In this document: piece by piece, positions 50,101 to 60,737 of the stretch
How the letters are laid out: every line of letters begins with the position of its first letter
How positions within the stretch are numbered: the first letter of the stretch is position 1
Assembly (NCBI RefSeq): GCF_943734655.1
Contig: NC_071354.1
Location: 45,979,544-46,043,543 of the forward strand
DNA from: Sabethes cyaneus
Lineage: Eukaryota > Arthropoda > Insecta > Diptera > Culicidae
Length of the DNA stretch: 64,000 nucleotides
Direction: 5' to 3'
Program-made: the position numbers and the translations under genes
The notes under the pieces: model-generated
Databases searched by the model: none
The model's input: the letters and a program-made list of their open reading frames with translations, nothing else
Told to the model about the DNA's origin: nothing

Positions 50101-50719
50101 AAAAGAATTTGCAGTTTATTTCAATAGTTTGACAGATTGTTTTATCTTCAACTGATCGCATAACTGGAAATCATATTTAATTTAAGTATTCATATTTAAT
50201 TAGAATGTATCCAGAATTTGGTTATGCACTATTGTTCCGATTATAACAGCCCCGTTGTAAAAGTTTTTACATATTTCAAAGGTATTAACAAAATGTATTT
50301 TATCGTTTTTTCTCCATTAGGATGACCATGCTAACAAAAAATATTGTAGATCAACCTCATGTTTTTGCGTTGACTTTTGATGATTTTTCATTACGATAGT
50401 CATTTATATGAAAGTAATGAAACATAGGTGTTTCATAGTATCCCCAGGGTGGGACAAGACGTAAAGGAAAAAGAGCATAAAATTAGATAAGGGAAGGGTC
50501 GTTGAAGGAGTACTTAGCAGATTCGTAGTTCGTTCCTTTTTACCAAACGGGGAGATCAGGGCGTTGAGCCGAACTATAATGGGAGCCACTTTTAACTGGA
50601 TTTGAAACCAACTTTTCTCCCAGGCCCCCGTGATTCGCCGATGTTGCGTAATCCTTGAAACACTATAACCTATACATAAGCATTAATTTCTTCTACCTTC
50701 GTCTATTTGAAAGACCTAA
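47161..50719. other. Region without recognised genes
   Basis: A CpG-richer part (47550-48010) ends near a TATA-like TATATAAGC at 47960 and could be a promoter, but no coding sequence follows. 48800-49330 has open frames up to 128 codons on both strands, none recognisable. Confidence 0.3.
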
Positions 50720-51204
50720 AGGGTGAGTAGTAATAGTTTTCAGTGCTCGAAAGATGTAGGCAGCGGCTCAAGCAGCACGGAGATTATCAAATTCTGTTTT
50801 CGGACGAAAATATGTGTGGATCACCACACCCAACAAAATGATCGGATATATGCAGCACATCTTTTTGGTATTCAACAAAAAGGACAAACTGGCTGTTCAA
50901 AGGTTCCAGAATGTTTACAAGATGAAGGTATGGATATGTCTCTCCAGAAATTTAAAGGTTCCATTGCTGTTCATTGAACCTGGTGCTAAAATCAACAATT
51001 CCTATCGACAAAAAACACTATAAGAATGTACCATATTGCTTCCAGCAGGATTCTGCAGTCTCACCAGGCGAAAGCTACACAGGCTTGATGTGAGGACATT
51101 TTTTCCGGATTTTAATGGGGTTACATACACTCAAAATTAAAATTTATGCAAGCGTCTTATTTTTACGATTATTTACTTTACTGACAGTTATTACTACTCA
51201 CCCT
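50720..51204 (+). mobile_element. Decayed mariner-like element, 485 bp
   Basis: The ends are inverted repeats AGGGTGAGTAGTAATA (50720-50735) and TATTACTACTCACCCT (51189-51204). Inside, broken frames read HGDYQILFSDEN (transposase first catalytic region, FSDEK in relatives), FIEPGAKINNSYR, and QQDSAVS (near 51045; relatives QQDSAPAH). A Tc1/mariner transposase with large deletions is therefore likely. No clear TA duplication is visible. It abuts the RTE-B 3' end at 51210. Confidence 0.65.
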
Positions 51205-51496
51205 GAACTTACTCTACTTCACTTTACTTTACTTTAGTGGCTACGGCCCATTGTCTATCCTGCGCAGGACAAATTATTGTCTTCCAGTACTGTCGGTCCT
51301 TGGCTGCCGTCTTCAGTCCCCTCGAACGCCAGCTTACCTCGAAGTCTACGACTTCTTCCTAGTTTTCTACTAAAAATAGTTTTGGCTATTTCATCGGGCA
51401 GTCTGGTCACGTGCCCAGCCCACCGCAGCCTGCCGCATTGTACTACTTTTTATTATATCAGTATATTTGTATACTCGATACAGCTCGTGGTACACA

Positions 51497-52565
51497 CACA
51501 AGATGTCGATTATCCAGCGAAAAAAAATTCCCTGACTTTTCCAGGTTTTTTCCAGGTAGGCATATTTCGAAAAAATCCAGACGCAAAATATTTCGTTAAT
51601 TTCTCATTTTGTAGGTGTTCTCAGGTGTACATTTGACTTTATTGGTTACTCTTGAATTATTAATTTCTAAACGTTTTTCCTTTTCAATTCAAATTAATTT
51701 TTTTGTGCGAAATTTCTATATGCAAAATTAAAACTAACTTAAACTTAATTTGCTTTTGTTCGACCTACTTGCAGCCAACTTTTAATATTCAAGTAAATTT
51801 CGGGTTTGCGACTCTATCGACTCTGCTCGCAGTCGAGATTTAAAAATATGACTGATTTGTTAGACTAAATAAGAGATTTGAGGCTGAGATGGTCTTTCAT
51901 TCGAATACGCATTAAGCGTAGGTTTTCACTAATAATCGACAGGAGAATAAAAATTAAAGTCCGGGTTCTGACTCGTTCAGGTTGAATAACGTAGCAAATT
52001 TTTAAAGGCTGATCTTGGTTCAGTTTGATTAGTCCTAGTTCCAGTTACAGACCGATCTAAATCCAGAAGTCTGGAATTATCTAGATGCAAAATATGCTTA
52101 TTTTGAATACTGTTTTTTGTTTTCTAAATATCAATGAATATTTGTTCTGTGTTTTGCGTTTGTGAAGAGTGTTTTAACAATCTTGCTGAATTGGCCGCAG
52201 TGAAAACTGAAAAAGTATTGTCCCAACAAAGTTTGCGCTTTGCGCGTCAAAATCCATGAGCCTGGTATGGACTTTTTACGTCACTTTCAGTACAAAATAA
52301 GCAAATTTCTATACACAACTTTTGATCAAAATATCCGATTAATCTCGGCTGGGAGAGGCTGTTGGAATCAATAGGATCGTAGTAACTGGCCCTGCAATTG
52401 TCCTGCACTCCTGGCTGCGAAGTCTGTCGTATAGAAAGCATTTCCGGTATATATTCTCCCCATGCCAAAAATCCCTGACTTCAAATGAAATTCCCTGACA
52501 TTTCAGGTTGAAACGAATTTCCCTGACATTTCCAGGTTTTCCCTGATTTTACAGGTAATCGACAC
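51497..52565. mobile_element. Non-autonomous repeat inserted in RTE-B
   Basis: This roughly 1.07 kb insert interrupts RTE coding similarity. Its ends are imperfect inverted repeats: GATGTCGATTATCCAG on the left, and the reversed right end CAGGGTGTCGATTACCTG. Both subterminal regions carry CCCTGACxTTTCCAGG phrases. Its middle matches the larger repeat at 42635-46060, so the two are versions of one family. No coding capacity; no target duplication was resolved. Confidence 0.6.
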
Positions 52566-53833
52566 CCTGATATACATCTGCGCCACATTTCATTTTCCAT
52601 TTTGCCATCAAGAATTGATCGCAGAACTTTACGCTCACAAATCCCAAGCATTCGCCGATCAACTTCCTTTAGGGCCACCGGCAGGATCATTGTTCTGTTT
52701 CAGCGTCAGTTTTGTGTGTAGTTTGCAAACTACGAAACTTCAGCTGGCCACGTAATCCGCAGCAAATCCGATTCGCGGCTGCAATTCGTTGTTTTACCTT
52801 GCTGCTTACATCGTTTTCACATATCACGAGCGTACCATGGTATATGAATTCCTCAGCTTCTTCATATCGTTCCTCATCCAGCTTCACCTCGGCATGAACA
52901 CCATTTGGATTCGCACGTTTCTTGCCAGCAACCATGACTTCATTTTGGCGGTGTTAATAGTAAATCACAACCTCGCTGCTTCCCGTTTAAAAGTCGTAAA
53001 AACCTCTTCCACTCATCTACGTTTGATTGCGATGGAATCGACGTGATCCGCAAAACCAAAAAGCAAGTGAGATTTCGTGATGGTAGTCCCATTCCTTTCC
53101 ACGTTTGCTGTACGTATTACACCTTCTAAGGAACGCAATGTTGAAAATCAGGTTAGAAAGAGAATCCCGTTGCTTTAGTTCATCGAAGTCACGAAAGCGG
53201 TTGAGGTCTCACCCGCTATTCTGACGCGTAATTTTGACCCATCCAGCGTCGCACGAATCAGCGTAATTAGTTTCGTCGGAAAACCATGTTCTAGCATTAT
53301 CTGCCATAGCTTATTTCGTTTGACTGAATCGTACCTCGCCTTAAATTCCACAAACAAATGATGAGTCTGAAAGTTGTGCTCACGTAACATGGAAGTTGGA
53401 AGGATACGGGAAAGCACGTTATAGGCAGAATTGAGCAATTTAATGCCTCGATAGTTTTTACACTTGATTCGATGTCCTTTTTTTAAAATTGGAAATGATA
53501 CCATCCAACAACGCCCCCGGCGTTTGTTCTTCCTCCCAGATCCTGATAATGATCCAATGGATTGCTTCGTACAGCCGCTCGCTCCCCGCTTTTAGAAGTA
53601 CAGCCGGAATACCGTCCTTCCCAACAGCCTTACCGTTTTTGAGTTCACCGATTGCCTTTTCAACCTCCTCCTGTGCTGATGGCTCCACAGCTTGGCCATC
53701 GCTCACAATTCTTATCCTGGTCCTGCTGATTTCCGTGTTAACCTTTCCATTCAACAAAGTCTGGAAGTGCGCCTTCCTGGTTGCTACCACCATTTTGTTA
53801 GTAAGCAAAATTCCTGTACCTCGCCATTATATA

Positions 53834-54696
53834 AGGCTTGTTCGTGACAAAATCTGGACACCTCAATTTTGCAGTAAAACAAATTTGCTAGAAGTTTAAT
53901 CCACAAAACAATGCAGACTTGTTGGCAACCAATTTAGCTGCGTTTGTCGTAGATTTTCGAAATTTATCTATAGTTGTTGCTTGTTGTTTGTTCTGGGACA
54001 GCTCTCTCTTCACGAAAGCCCAATGCCGCTCGATAGGGCGTAACTCTGGACAGTTAGGTGGATTCGCCTCCTTCGGTACAATATGGACCTCATTAGCATC
54101 ATACCATTCCAAAAAATCTTTGGTGTAGTGACAGGAAGCCAAATCAGGCCAAAACAGCGAGGATACATCATGGCTGTGTAGGAACGGTAACAATCGTTTC
54201 TGCAGACATTCTTCACGGTATATTTCCTTGTTAACCGTTCCCGTAGTGATGTAACTTTTGCTTGCTCGACCACAGCTGCATATGGCCTGCCTTACTAAAT
54301 ATTTTTCGGGGAACTTGGCATTCTTTTTTGTCCTAAAATGCTCTGCAACGCCATTCCGTTTCATGGCAGTGTAAAAAGACATACCAGGACACTTCGTTAA
54401 ATATTCGCGATAAAGCTTACGAGCGCGTGTTTTGGCCGTCGTATTTTGCTTATCATTACGGTTTGCCACAGTCCTCACCTTGAAAGACTTCATGCTTTGT
54501 CGTTGCTTAGAAGTGTGCACGAATGTTGGCGACATTTTTATTTTACGAGCAATGGTACGTACAGAAAAATCTTAAAGAATATTTTCAGAAAGAACAGACA
54601 TACGTCTACCACTCTGCAAAATATTTCACTCATCGTTAATGTATTTCCGAAGCCGTGTGTGTTTAGGGGTGTCCAAATTTTGTCACGAACAAGCCT
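53834..54696 (-). mobile_element. DD37E mariner-like transposon, internally deleted, 863 bp
   Basis: Terminal inverted repeats of about 31 bases begin AGGCTTGTTCGTGACAAAAT at both ends (two differences near their inner end). TA is duplicated at 53832-53833 and 54697-54698. The insertion splits RTE-B coding sequence after the residues MEFLR. It contains the transposase fragment 53888-54535. It is shorter than I would expect of a complete element of this group, consistent with internal deletion. Confidence 0.9.
53888..54535 (-). pseudogene. DD37E transposase lacking the first catalytic Asp
   Basis: The 215-residue open frame includes KKNAKFPEKYLVRQAICSCG, LFWPDLASCHY (second Asp) and PELRPIERHWAFVK (third residue Glu). 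I count 37 residues between Asp and Glu, the DD37E spacing of the group described from mosquitoes. The segment that should hold the first Asp (MDD in the remnant at 8600-9115) is missing between TKCPG and MSFYTAMKRNG, and most of the N-terminal DNA-binding domain is absent. The protein cannot catalyse transposition, although the remaining frame is uninterrupted. Confidence 0.85.
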
Positions 54697-54880
54697 TAAA
54701 AACTCCATGTCGAATCTCTCCTTTGCCCCGGCAAGCACGTGCTCCTCGTATTCGCGTTTTTTTAGATGGTAGAATCTCTTTTCCGCTGCTTTTGTTTTCC
54801 CAACACTACGAACCCGGTTACATGTTTGCCTTTCTATCGTCACTGTAATAGATGTGGTACTTAAAAGAATTACGTGCAAT

Positions 54881-55053
54881 AAGGTTTACTGCACGGAGCT
54901 TATTTTCTCCGAAAGTTGACCACCGAACTTCCTAAATAGCAACGATCTCCACTCCGAATCGATGTAGCTCTCGAGCAAGCATTTGAAAGACTTATCGTTA
55001 TAAAAAATAAAAGATGTTTTCAAAAAATTGCTCGATCCTCTAATATTGACCCA
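54881..55053. other. Short spacer before a MITE cluster
   Basis: Nothing recognised. Listed because it links the transposon nest to the three MITEs. Confidence 0.3.
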
Positions 55054-55210
55054 TATTCTGTATTTCGAACGAGTTGAAATATTTCGATCGACTCAGCAAA
55101 TATTTCGTTCGAGTTGTTTTTTCATATGAAGATCTTTCTTTCGAACCGCTGTTTTTTCGAACGAAATGTCAATTTCGAGCGAAACATAAGCCCGTTCGAA
55201 ATACAGAATA
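55054..55210. mobile_element. 157 bp MITE
   Basis: Perfect 18-base inverted ends TATTCTGTATTTCGAACG (55054-55071) and its complement (55193-55210). The interior is rich in short TTCGAACGA variants. No unambiguous target duplication. Confidence 0.75.
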
Positions 55211-55242
55211 GGGGTGATTAGCTATAAATGAGTCGAAAAATA

Positions 55243-55417
55243 CCGTAAACGCAGGTAACTCCGATCAGTTCCTAATTCCGATCACTCAACTAAAGTAGTC
55301 GATTTTTAGAAGATTGCCCTTGAACTGTGAATTTTGATTAAATCTTTTAAAAATCAGCTACTTCAGTTGAGTAAGTAATCGGAATTAGGAACTAGTCGGA
55401 ATTACTTGCGTTAACGG
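55243..55417. mobile_element. 175 bp MITE with about 75 bp arms
   Basis: The left arm starts CCGTAAACGCAGGTAA; the right arm ends TTACTTGCGTTAACGG. Both contain GTTCCTAATTCCGAT or its complement ATCGGAATTAGGAAC. TA flanks each end (55241-55242, 55418-55419). Almost the whole element can fold into one hairpin. Confidence 0.8.
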
Positions 55418-55829
55418 TATTTGTTGGGATGTTCCCATCATTGGGGTGATTTAAAATCTATTGCACGCTTTCTGCGTTCGGAAAAATATGAATTTTTTAC
55501 AAAAATTGTAGAACTTACTAAAATAAATAAATTGCTTATACACAGTAACTCTATATCTCTCATGGTTGGTGAGATATGATTTGTTTTTAAAAAAGCACTT
55601 AAGCACTTAGCACTTACTCTATTAAAATAGATATTTGCTCTGTAGACCGTTTATCGAAAAGATGCATATTTTACGAGTTAAAAAATATTTTCATATTTTA
55701 CTTACTTTAGTGTGTTCAACAACTTTTGTGAAGGGTTGGGAAAAATTTCAAGACAACTCGAGTACCACTTGCACGTTGTTAACGGCATACTACTCAATGA
55801 CCTTTGATCCGTAATGGCAGGATGCTAAC

Positions 55830-55985
55830 TACAGATACTATAGATTACAAAGGCGACGAGGCACTCAAAATCCGCTAAATTTTGAATCAAAAAGTATCCT
55901 TTATTTGGGATGGTACTCTCTGTTTTGATTCATAATTTAGCGGATTTTGAGTGCCTCGTCGCCCCTGTACTCTATAGTCTCTGTA
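55830..55985. mobile_element. 156 bp hAT-type MITE with 8 bp duplication
   Basis: Flanked by ATGCTAAC on both sides (55822-55829, 55986-55993). The inverted ends start TACAGATACTATAGA and share GGCGACGAGGCACTCAAAAT through about 60 bases. The duplication has T at position 2 and A at position 7, the hAT target preference nTnnnnAn. Confidence 0.85.
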
Positions 55986-55989
55986 ATGC

Positions 55990-57345
55990 TAACCGGCCAA
56001 AAATTATGTTGTATCCGGAAAACATCGCATATTGTTTCAGACGCTCGTTCCCTGGTTGACGGTCCTGATTGCGATGGGAATGTCGCTTTTCAAGTCACAA
56101 GTCTGCCTCGACGTAGGTAATGTTCGTTGCAGATCTTGTATATCTGAACAGCTTTTCCGTGGAAAAGAACGATAAGTAGAATTTATAAATTTAACACAAA
56201 AAGTTTTGGTTATTCCCGCCTAATAATCCTGTAAAAAGTGAGTGAATCCGGCAAAAATACCGCAGGCATGTTATTTTGAAGATCTCGCAGTCACAAAGAT
56301 TTTTGTAAAAGGAAGCACTTTTCTGAGGTGGGAAGAATCTCGTGATATAAAAGTCAGAAATTTGAAAATAATCCCATTTTTATCAGTTTTTACAACAATC
56401 CCTATCTTTAACAACTATCATCGGTCGACACACCTAGTCGCGAAAGAAGTAAATTAAGTCGTTGAAAATATGAAAAAGCTTTAGCTTCTTAAAGTGACCT
56501 AATGTCAAATTAACCCTAAAAAATAGACAAAGGGTCAAATTCATTTACTTCCACTAAGTAAACTAAGTTTAAAATTGGATAATAACAGTTCTTTTGATAA
56601 TTTATCGGAAATACGGATATCAACTGTTCGCTAAAATACTACAGTATTGACATCACAGCGACACGATTTGGATATTCGGATTGTTTAGGAAGTGAATACA
56701 GAACATTCGATATTTGACAAATTTTGTTATTTAGCTACAATACCTAATGATAGTAAAAAAATTAAATCCCTATTCAAGTTCCATACCTTTATTTAGCTGA
56801 CTTGACAAATATTACAAAGTAATGTTAAACTTTGGAAACATATGCTAGAATGACAGATATAATCGTCATTACTTAAATGACCATTTCTTACAGAGTTCCT
56901 GTTCGAAATTCGCAATAATTATTCTGCCATAGCGTCTTAATAAAATTATATACACTGACTAAAAATTAAATTAAAAGAAAATACTACATTGTTTCCAAAA
57001 ACAGCGGTAATTATAAGTTAAAGCAGTAAAAAATACCACGTTATTAAAATTTAATAAACCGGCTGCGGCTGCCACAACTTACTTTCAATTAAATATATGA
57101 GAATCATTCAAGAGGAACACGCTTATCGCACTGTAGTATAATGTACTGACTGTGTGGCCTCCCTATATCTGTTCGTAATAGTTTTGTCAAAACAGACACA
57201 TTATCGCATTTAAAACTGCCGGAGCTGGCGAAACGTACCGCGAAGGGCACCCATGAACGGTGATACAAGTGTATGTATTTTGTACCGCAGCGGAGGCAGC
57301 GGTTAACGTTAGCACGCGGTTACCTACGTAAGCCACACTTTTTGT
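55990..57345. other. AT-rich spacer downstream of POFUT1
   Basis: No gene, RNA or repeat is recognised. Confidence 0.35.
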
Positions 57346-57351
57346 TTTATT
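57346..57351 (-). terminator. Poly(A) signal AATAAA for POFUT1
   Basis: A canonical hexamer on the minus strand about 100 bases after the POFUT1 stop codon. It is the nearest exact AATAAA, so it is the likely 3' processing signal. Confidence 0.55.
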
Positions 57352-57453
57352 ATTTCGACCACCTCAACAGAGCAAGAAAACAAACAAAAAACCTAGGCCA
57401 ACGCGTTTTTCCCGCCGGGTTTGTCAATTTCTTTCAATGATTCCGCCGTCCCA

Positions 57454-58553
57454 TCACAGTTCTTCGTGAGCCGCCGCCGAACTGGCTTTTGTCGTCTTCG
57501 GTAAGTGCTTCTCCGCGGGGAAAGCCCAAAATGAGGACGGAAATCCCTTAGCGTCGCGTTCCCGTTTCACGAAGGCCGAATAGGATGACACACAGTTGCC
57601 GATGAAATGATTAGACATCCCGAGGATTGCTAAATCCAGATGTGGGTTATTCTCGGGCAGCCTGACCGCCACGACGTCCATTCGTTTTAAAGCTTCGTTC
57701 AAATCATGAATCATGTGATTTCCGTCCGAAGCAACGAAGACAGACTTGATCTCGTTGCTTTTGTGCGATTCCTTGTGATTCTTTATTTGGCGTTTGATTT
57801 GACGTATGATTACGTCCTTAGAGGGTAGGCACATGTCTAGTGTGAGTAATCCTTTTTCATTGCGATAACCAAGGCACTGAGGTGAGGAGAATAGGTTCGG
57901 ACTATCTTTGATATGATCGCAAGCTCGCACCCAATCGATTCCATTTCGTAAATGGATTCCCATGAAAGCTCCTTTAGGCAGCGAATTTTTAATGAAATCA
58001 CGAGCCGCATCGCTAACTGTTGTTGACCATTTCAAATATTTATGTAACTCGCGATTTTCCAGCTGAATCGGGAAACTGGCTGGTGCTCCTGTAAAAGCGA
58101 TAACAGGCCACTCTTCCGCCGGATACCTCTCATTCCATTTGCTAGCCATGTCGTGGTGGTATACGTCATAATTCAGCTTTGGTCCAAAAAATTCCGACTT
58201 AACAAAATCTACATCAAATGTGTCCCAAAACGGACCGAACGGATTTCCACTTTTCGCATTACAGCCGCCGTCTGTTTTCCCATCAAGCCCCATTCGTTCC
58301 ATATAGCAAAACGAAGTCCTTTCCTCGGTGGGCCACACCGATGGGGCTATGTTTTCCATAAATGTTTCCATCGTTATCACTTTGTGATATTCCAACAGGG
58401 GCTCGACTTGAAAGTACGCATCGAACGGAACCTGAATAGATTTGGCTTCCCCCTTCCGATACTCCACCCAGGGTGGCAGTACAAGTGTTCGATTTAACCC
58501 GTGAGCAAATCCAAACGCACCCAAAAAATGATCAGCCTGATTCCCAAATCGAC
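57454..58553 (-). CDS. Pofut1: GDP-fucose protein O-fucosyltransferase 1, terminal exon
   Basis: This exon encodes 366 residues of POFUT1, the ER enzyme that transfers fucose from GDP-fucose to Ser/Thr in EGF-like repeats, notably of Notch. Landmarks: GRFGNQADHFLGA at its start (nucleotide-sugar site), an N-glycosylation sequon in GLNRTLVLPPWVEYR, CYMERMG, IAFTGAPASFPIQ, the catalytic region GIHLRNGIDW with the key Arg encoded at 57948-57946, FVASDGNHMI, and LAILGMSNHFIGNCVSSYSAF. The final residues HEEL resemble a KDEL retention signal. The exon begins at a splice acceptor (minus strand TTCCACTACTTACAG, ending 58554) in phase 1 of the Gly codon. The signal-peptide exon, with the usual YCPCM-like segment, lies upstream and was not found. 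No lesions, so it is probably functional. Confidence 0.95.
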
Positions 58554-58568
58554 CTGTAAGTAGTGGAA
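58554..58568 (-). promoter_or_regulatory. Splice acceptor of the POFUT1 terminal exon
   Basis: The minus strand reads TTCCACTACTTACAG then GTCGATTTGGG. Without splicing here, the frame would run back into the tRNA gene, which is not protein. The tract between this AG and the tRNA terminator is only about 37 bases, leaving little room for a branch point. Confidence 0.8.
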
Positions 58569-58592
58569 ATACGAAGCCATTTGTAAAAGTAC

Positions 58593-58600
58593 AAAAAAAA
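58593..58600 (-). terminator. Pol III terminator (T8) of tRNA-Glu
   Basis: Eight consecutive T on the minus strand begin four bases after the tRNA discriminator base. This is a strong Pol III stop. Confidence 0.9.
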
Positions 58601-58604
58601 CTGC

Positions 58605-58676
58605 TTCCCATACCGGGAATCGAACCCGGGCCTTCTGGGTGAAAGCCAGATATCCTAGCCACTAGACCATATGGGA
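58605..58676 (-). tRNA. tRNA-Glu (anticodon UUC)
   Basis: A 72-base cloverleaf: acceptor TCCCATA pairs with TATGGGA plus discriminator A; anticodon stem TCTGG/CCAGA around loop CTTTCAC gives anticodon TTC (codon GAA). Internal promoters are present: box A TGGTCTAGTGGC and box B GGTTCGATTCC. All stems pair, so it looks functional. It lies on the same strand as POFUT1, in the intron just before the terminal exon. Confidence 0.97.
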
Positions 58677-58679
58677 TGT

Positions 58680-59171
58680 ACGTTGATGAAGTGATGCAAG
58701 CGAAGCCGGGTGAAATTTTCTTTTACATGCTACCTACCTAAATTTTTCGATCTACATGTGGTGCAATAAGGAAAATGATATGTGCTCTCATGCCGTGTTA
58801 GATTATTCTTAGTGCTAGGATTAAGATTTTTATTACACAGATGATTACAAAAGCTACTACTAGGCTGTTAAGCTTTTGGAACTAGTTTACAAATAATTAC
58901 AGCCAGCGTATAGCTGATTCTATGTGTTACATACGTTTTCCATGCATACCATTACCAGGAGGAAATTGTACTTGAGTATATTTATTATGGTTCGAATAAT
59001 ATTCACATACCACCCGTTGACTACAAGTTTTTAAAATTTGACAACTTTCTGTTATTATGCATATTCGCTTTCGTCTGTCTAGCAACCGAATTGGTCTCAT
59101 GCGTTTTTGTTTGATTCCATTTCATTTTTGATCGATACAAATCAACCTTATTTGATTCAACTAAATGTTCA
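58680..59171. other. POFUT1 intron or upstream sequence
   Basis: Presumed intron 1. I searched the minus strand for an exon ending in a YCPCMG-like codon series and a GT donor and did not find one. Confidence 0.35.
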
Positions 59172-59962
59172 TAATAAATCCAGTCAATTTATCTGCTTTG
59201 CTGACGACGTGGATGCTGTCGGCAGAACATTTGAGGCGGTGGAAGATCAGTACATCAGACTAAAACGTGAAGCAGGAAAGATTGGGTTGAAGATAAATAC
59301 GTCTAAAACGAAGTTTATGCTGGCCGGCGGGACCGAGCGCGACAGGGCCCGCTTGGGCAGTACCGTGGTAATCGACGGGGATGAATTTGAGGTAATCGAC
59401 GAGTTCGTATACCATGGCTCACTGGCAATAGAGGACAACAATACCAGCCGTGAGATTAAAAGGCGTATTATCAGCACTTGCGGTCGAACAATCTGAGCCC
59501 TCGTACAAAGTCACATTGTACAAAACGCTAATTAGACTGATTGTCCTCTACGGGTACGAAACGTAGACACTGCTAGAAGAGAACCTACGAGCACTCGGAG
59601 TTTTCGAACAGCGGGTGCTAAGAACCATCCTTGGCGGAGTGCAAGAGAACCACGAGCTCGCTTGCCTCTACGGCGAACTCAGTATTCAAAAAGTGGTTAA
59701 AGCTGGACGGATACGTTGGGCAGGACATGTTGCTAGAATGCCAGACAACTATCCTGCAAAAATGATTTTCGCATCGAATCCGGTAGGAATAAGATGAAGT
59801 GAGACACAGCGAGCGAGGTGGCAAGACCAGGTGGAGCGAGATCTGACGAGCACTGGGTGCCCGCGAAACTGGAGACCAGTTACCATGGACCTAAATAGAT
59901 GGAGAAATTATACTGCGTAGGGCTTGTCTTTAAGACGTTAGGCCAATCAAGTAAGTAAGTAA
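59172..59962 (+). pseudogene. RTE C-terminal fragment (family A)
   Basis: This starts abruptly at KSSQFICFADDVDAVGRT (a damaged FADD catalytic box follows family A FADDMDIIGRT), then KLKREAGKIGLKINTSKTKF-type residues, VIDGDEFEVIDEFVYHGSLA, a stop, VFEQRVLRTILGGVQENHEL and RIRWAGHVARMPDNYPAKMI, then a GTAAGTAAGTAA tail (59951-59962). It is a 5'-truncated copy of the element at 23825-26888, likely inside POFUT1 intron 1, in antisense to that gene. Confidence 0.8.
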
Positions 59963-60737
59963 ATGTTCACATGAATATAACCAAAATCATCAAACCAGTT
60001 TTTGTTCATGATTCATCTTCCAAGTCTATATTTTTATAGATTGAACGCAAATTATGTTTAAATAATTCGTCATCACATAATTATTATCGCTGCGCTAATG
60101 CCATCGCCAAAATACTTCAATTTTTCATGTAAAAATATTATAATTATAGCATTTCTTGAAAAAACATTTCCTGTTAATTTAAAAAAATGTCAGTTACTGC
60201 CGTCATCGTGAATTGCATTCATGCTTTATTCATCACCAGTATTAAGCAATATATTTATTCGTTTAAGCTGCTTTATTGCCTCTAAGCCATCTTCGTTTTT
60301 GCCTCCTCTAACCGTTTTAAGCTCTTTTAATCCGTTTTAATCTGTTTAATCTCTATTAGCTGTTTATTCCACTATTCCATTCTTCGGCTTATTGATGCTG
60401 CGTTTTGACGCCGCATTGAACTGTTTGCGATTATTTGCCAAGTAACCGTTTGTCGCCTATGTTAGAGCCTAATTCATTCGTTACAAAAGCAAGTTAATTT
60501 CTACCTAACAAAATAAAATCGCAAAATACTTATTATTCGATAACTGCAAAAATCAGTAATCGGGCGCCACTGCCAATCTTCAGCTCCCCAATTCCAATTG
60601 TTTACAATCAATTTTCCAATGCGAGGACTGTTCGATTGGAGATTTTAATTCAGACCCAAATCTTCTGGTATGCCTATGGCCAGGTTTTACCAGGATGCCG
60701 ATGCCCCACTGTTTTTCAAAATGTTGAACTCTAAATA
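59963..60737. other. AT-rich spacer
   Basis: No gene is recognised. Irregular GTTTTAAxC/TTTAATC phrases around 60300-60350 form a low-complexity stretch. Confidence 0.35.

Larger units (their letters stand above)
51210..54880 (-). mobile_element. RTE-clade LINE (family B), minus strand, twice interrupted
   Basis: Read on the minus strand from 54880: KAAEKRFYHLKKREYEEHVL up to 54700, a mariner insertion, HFQTLLNGKVNTEISRTRI and ELKNGKAVGKDGIPAVLLKA (53800-53540), a frameshift, KKGHRIKCKNYRGIKLLNSA, HHLFVEFKARYDSVKRNK, a degraded palm (53170-53040), then EEFIYHGTLVICENDVSSKV (about 52850). The C-terminus is cut by the 51497-52565 insertion and resumes as the KYTDI..-type stretch at 51490-51430. 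It ends in CACTAAAGTAAAGTAAAG (minus) near 51236. It is the same family as 34266-36359. Confidence 0.8.

Noticed and set aside
58554..58662. N-terminal 36 residues of the POFUT1 open frame (MARISGFHPEGPG...)
   Set aside because: These codons read through the intron and the tRNA-Glu gene. A splice acceptor lies exactly where POFUT1 similarity begins.
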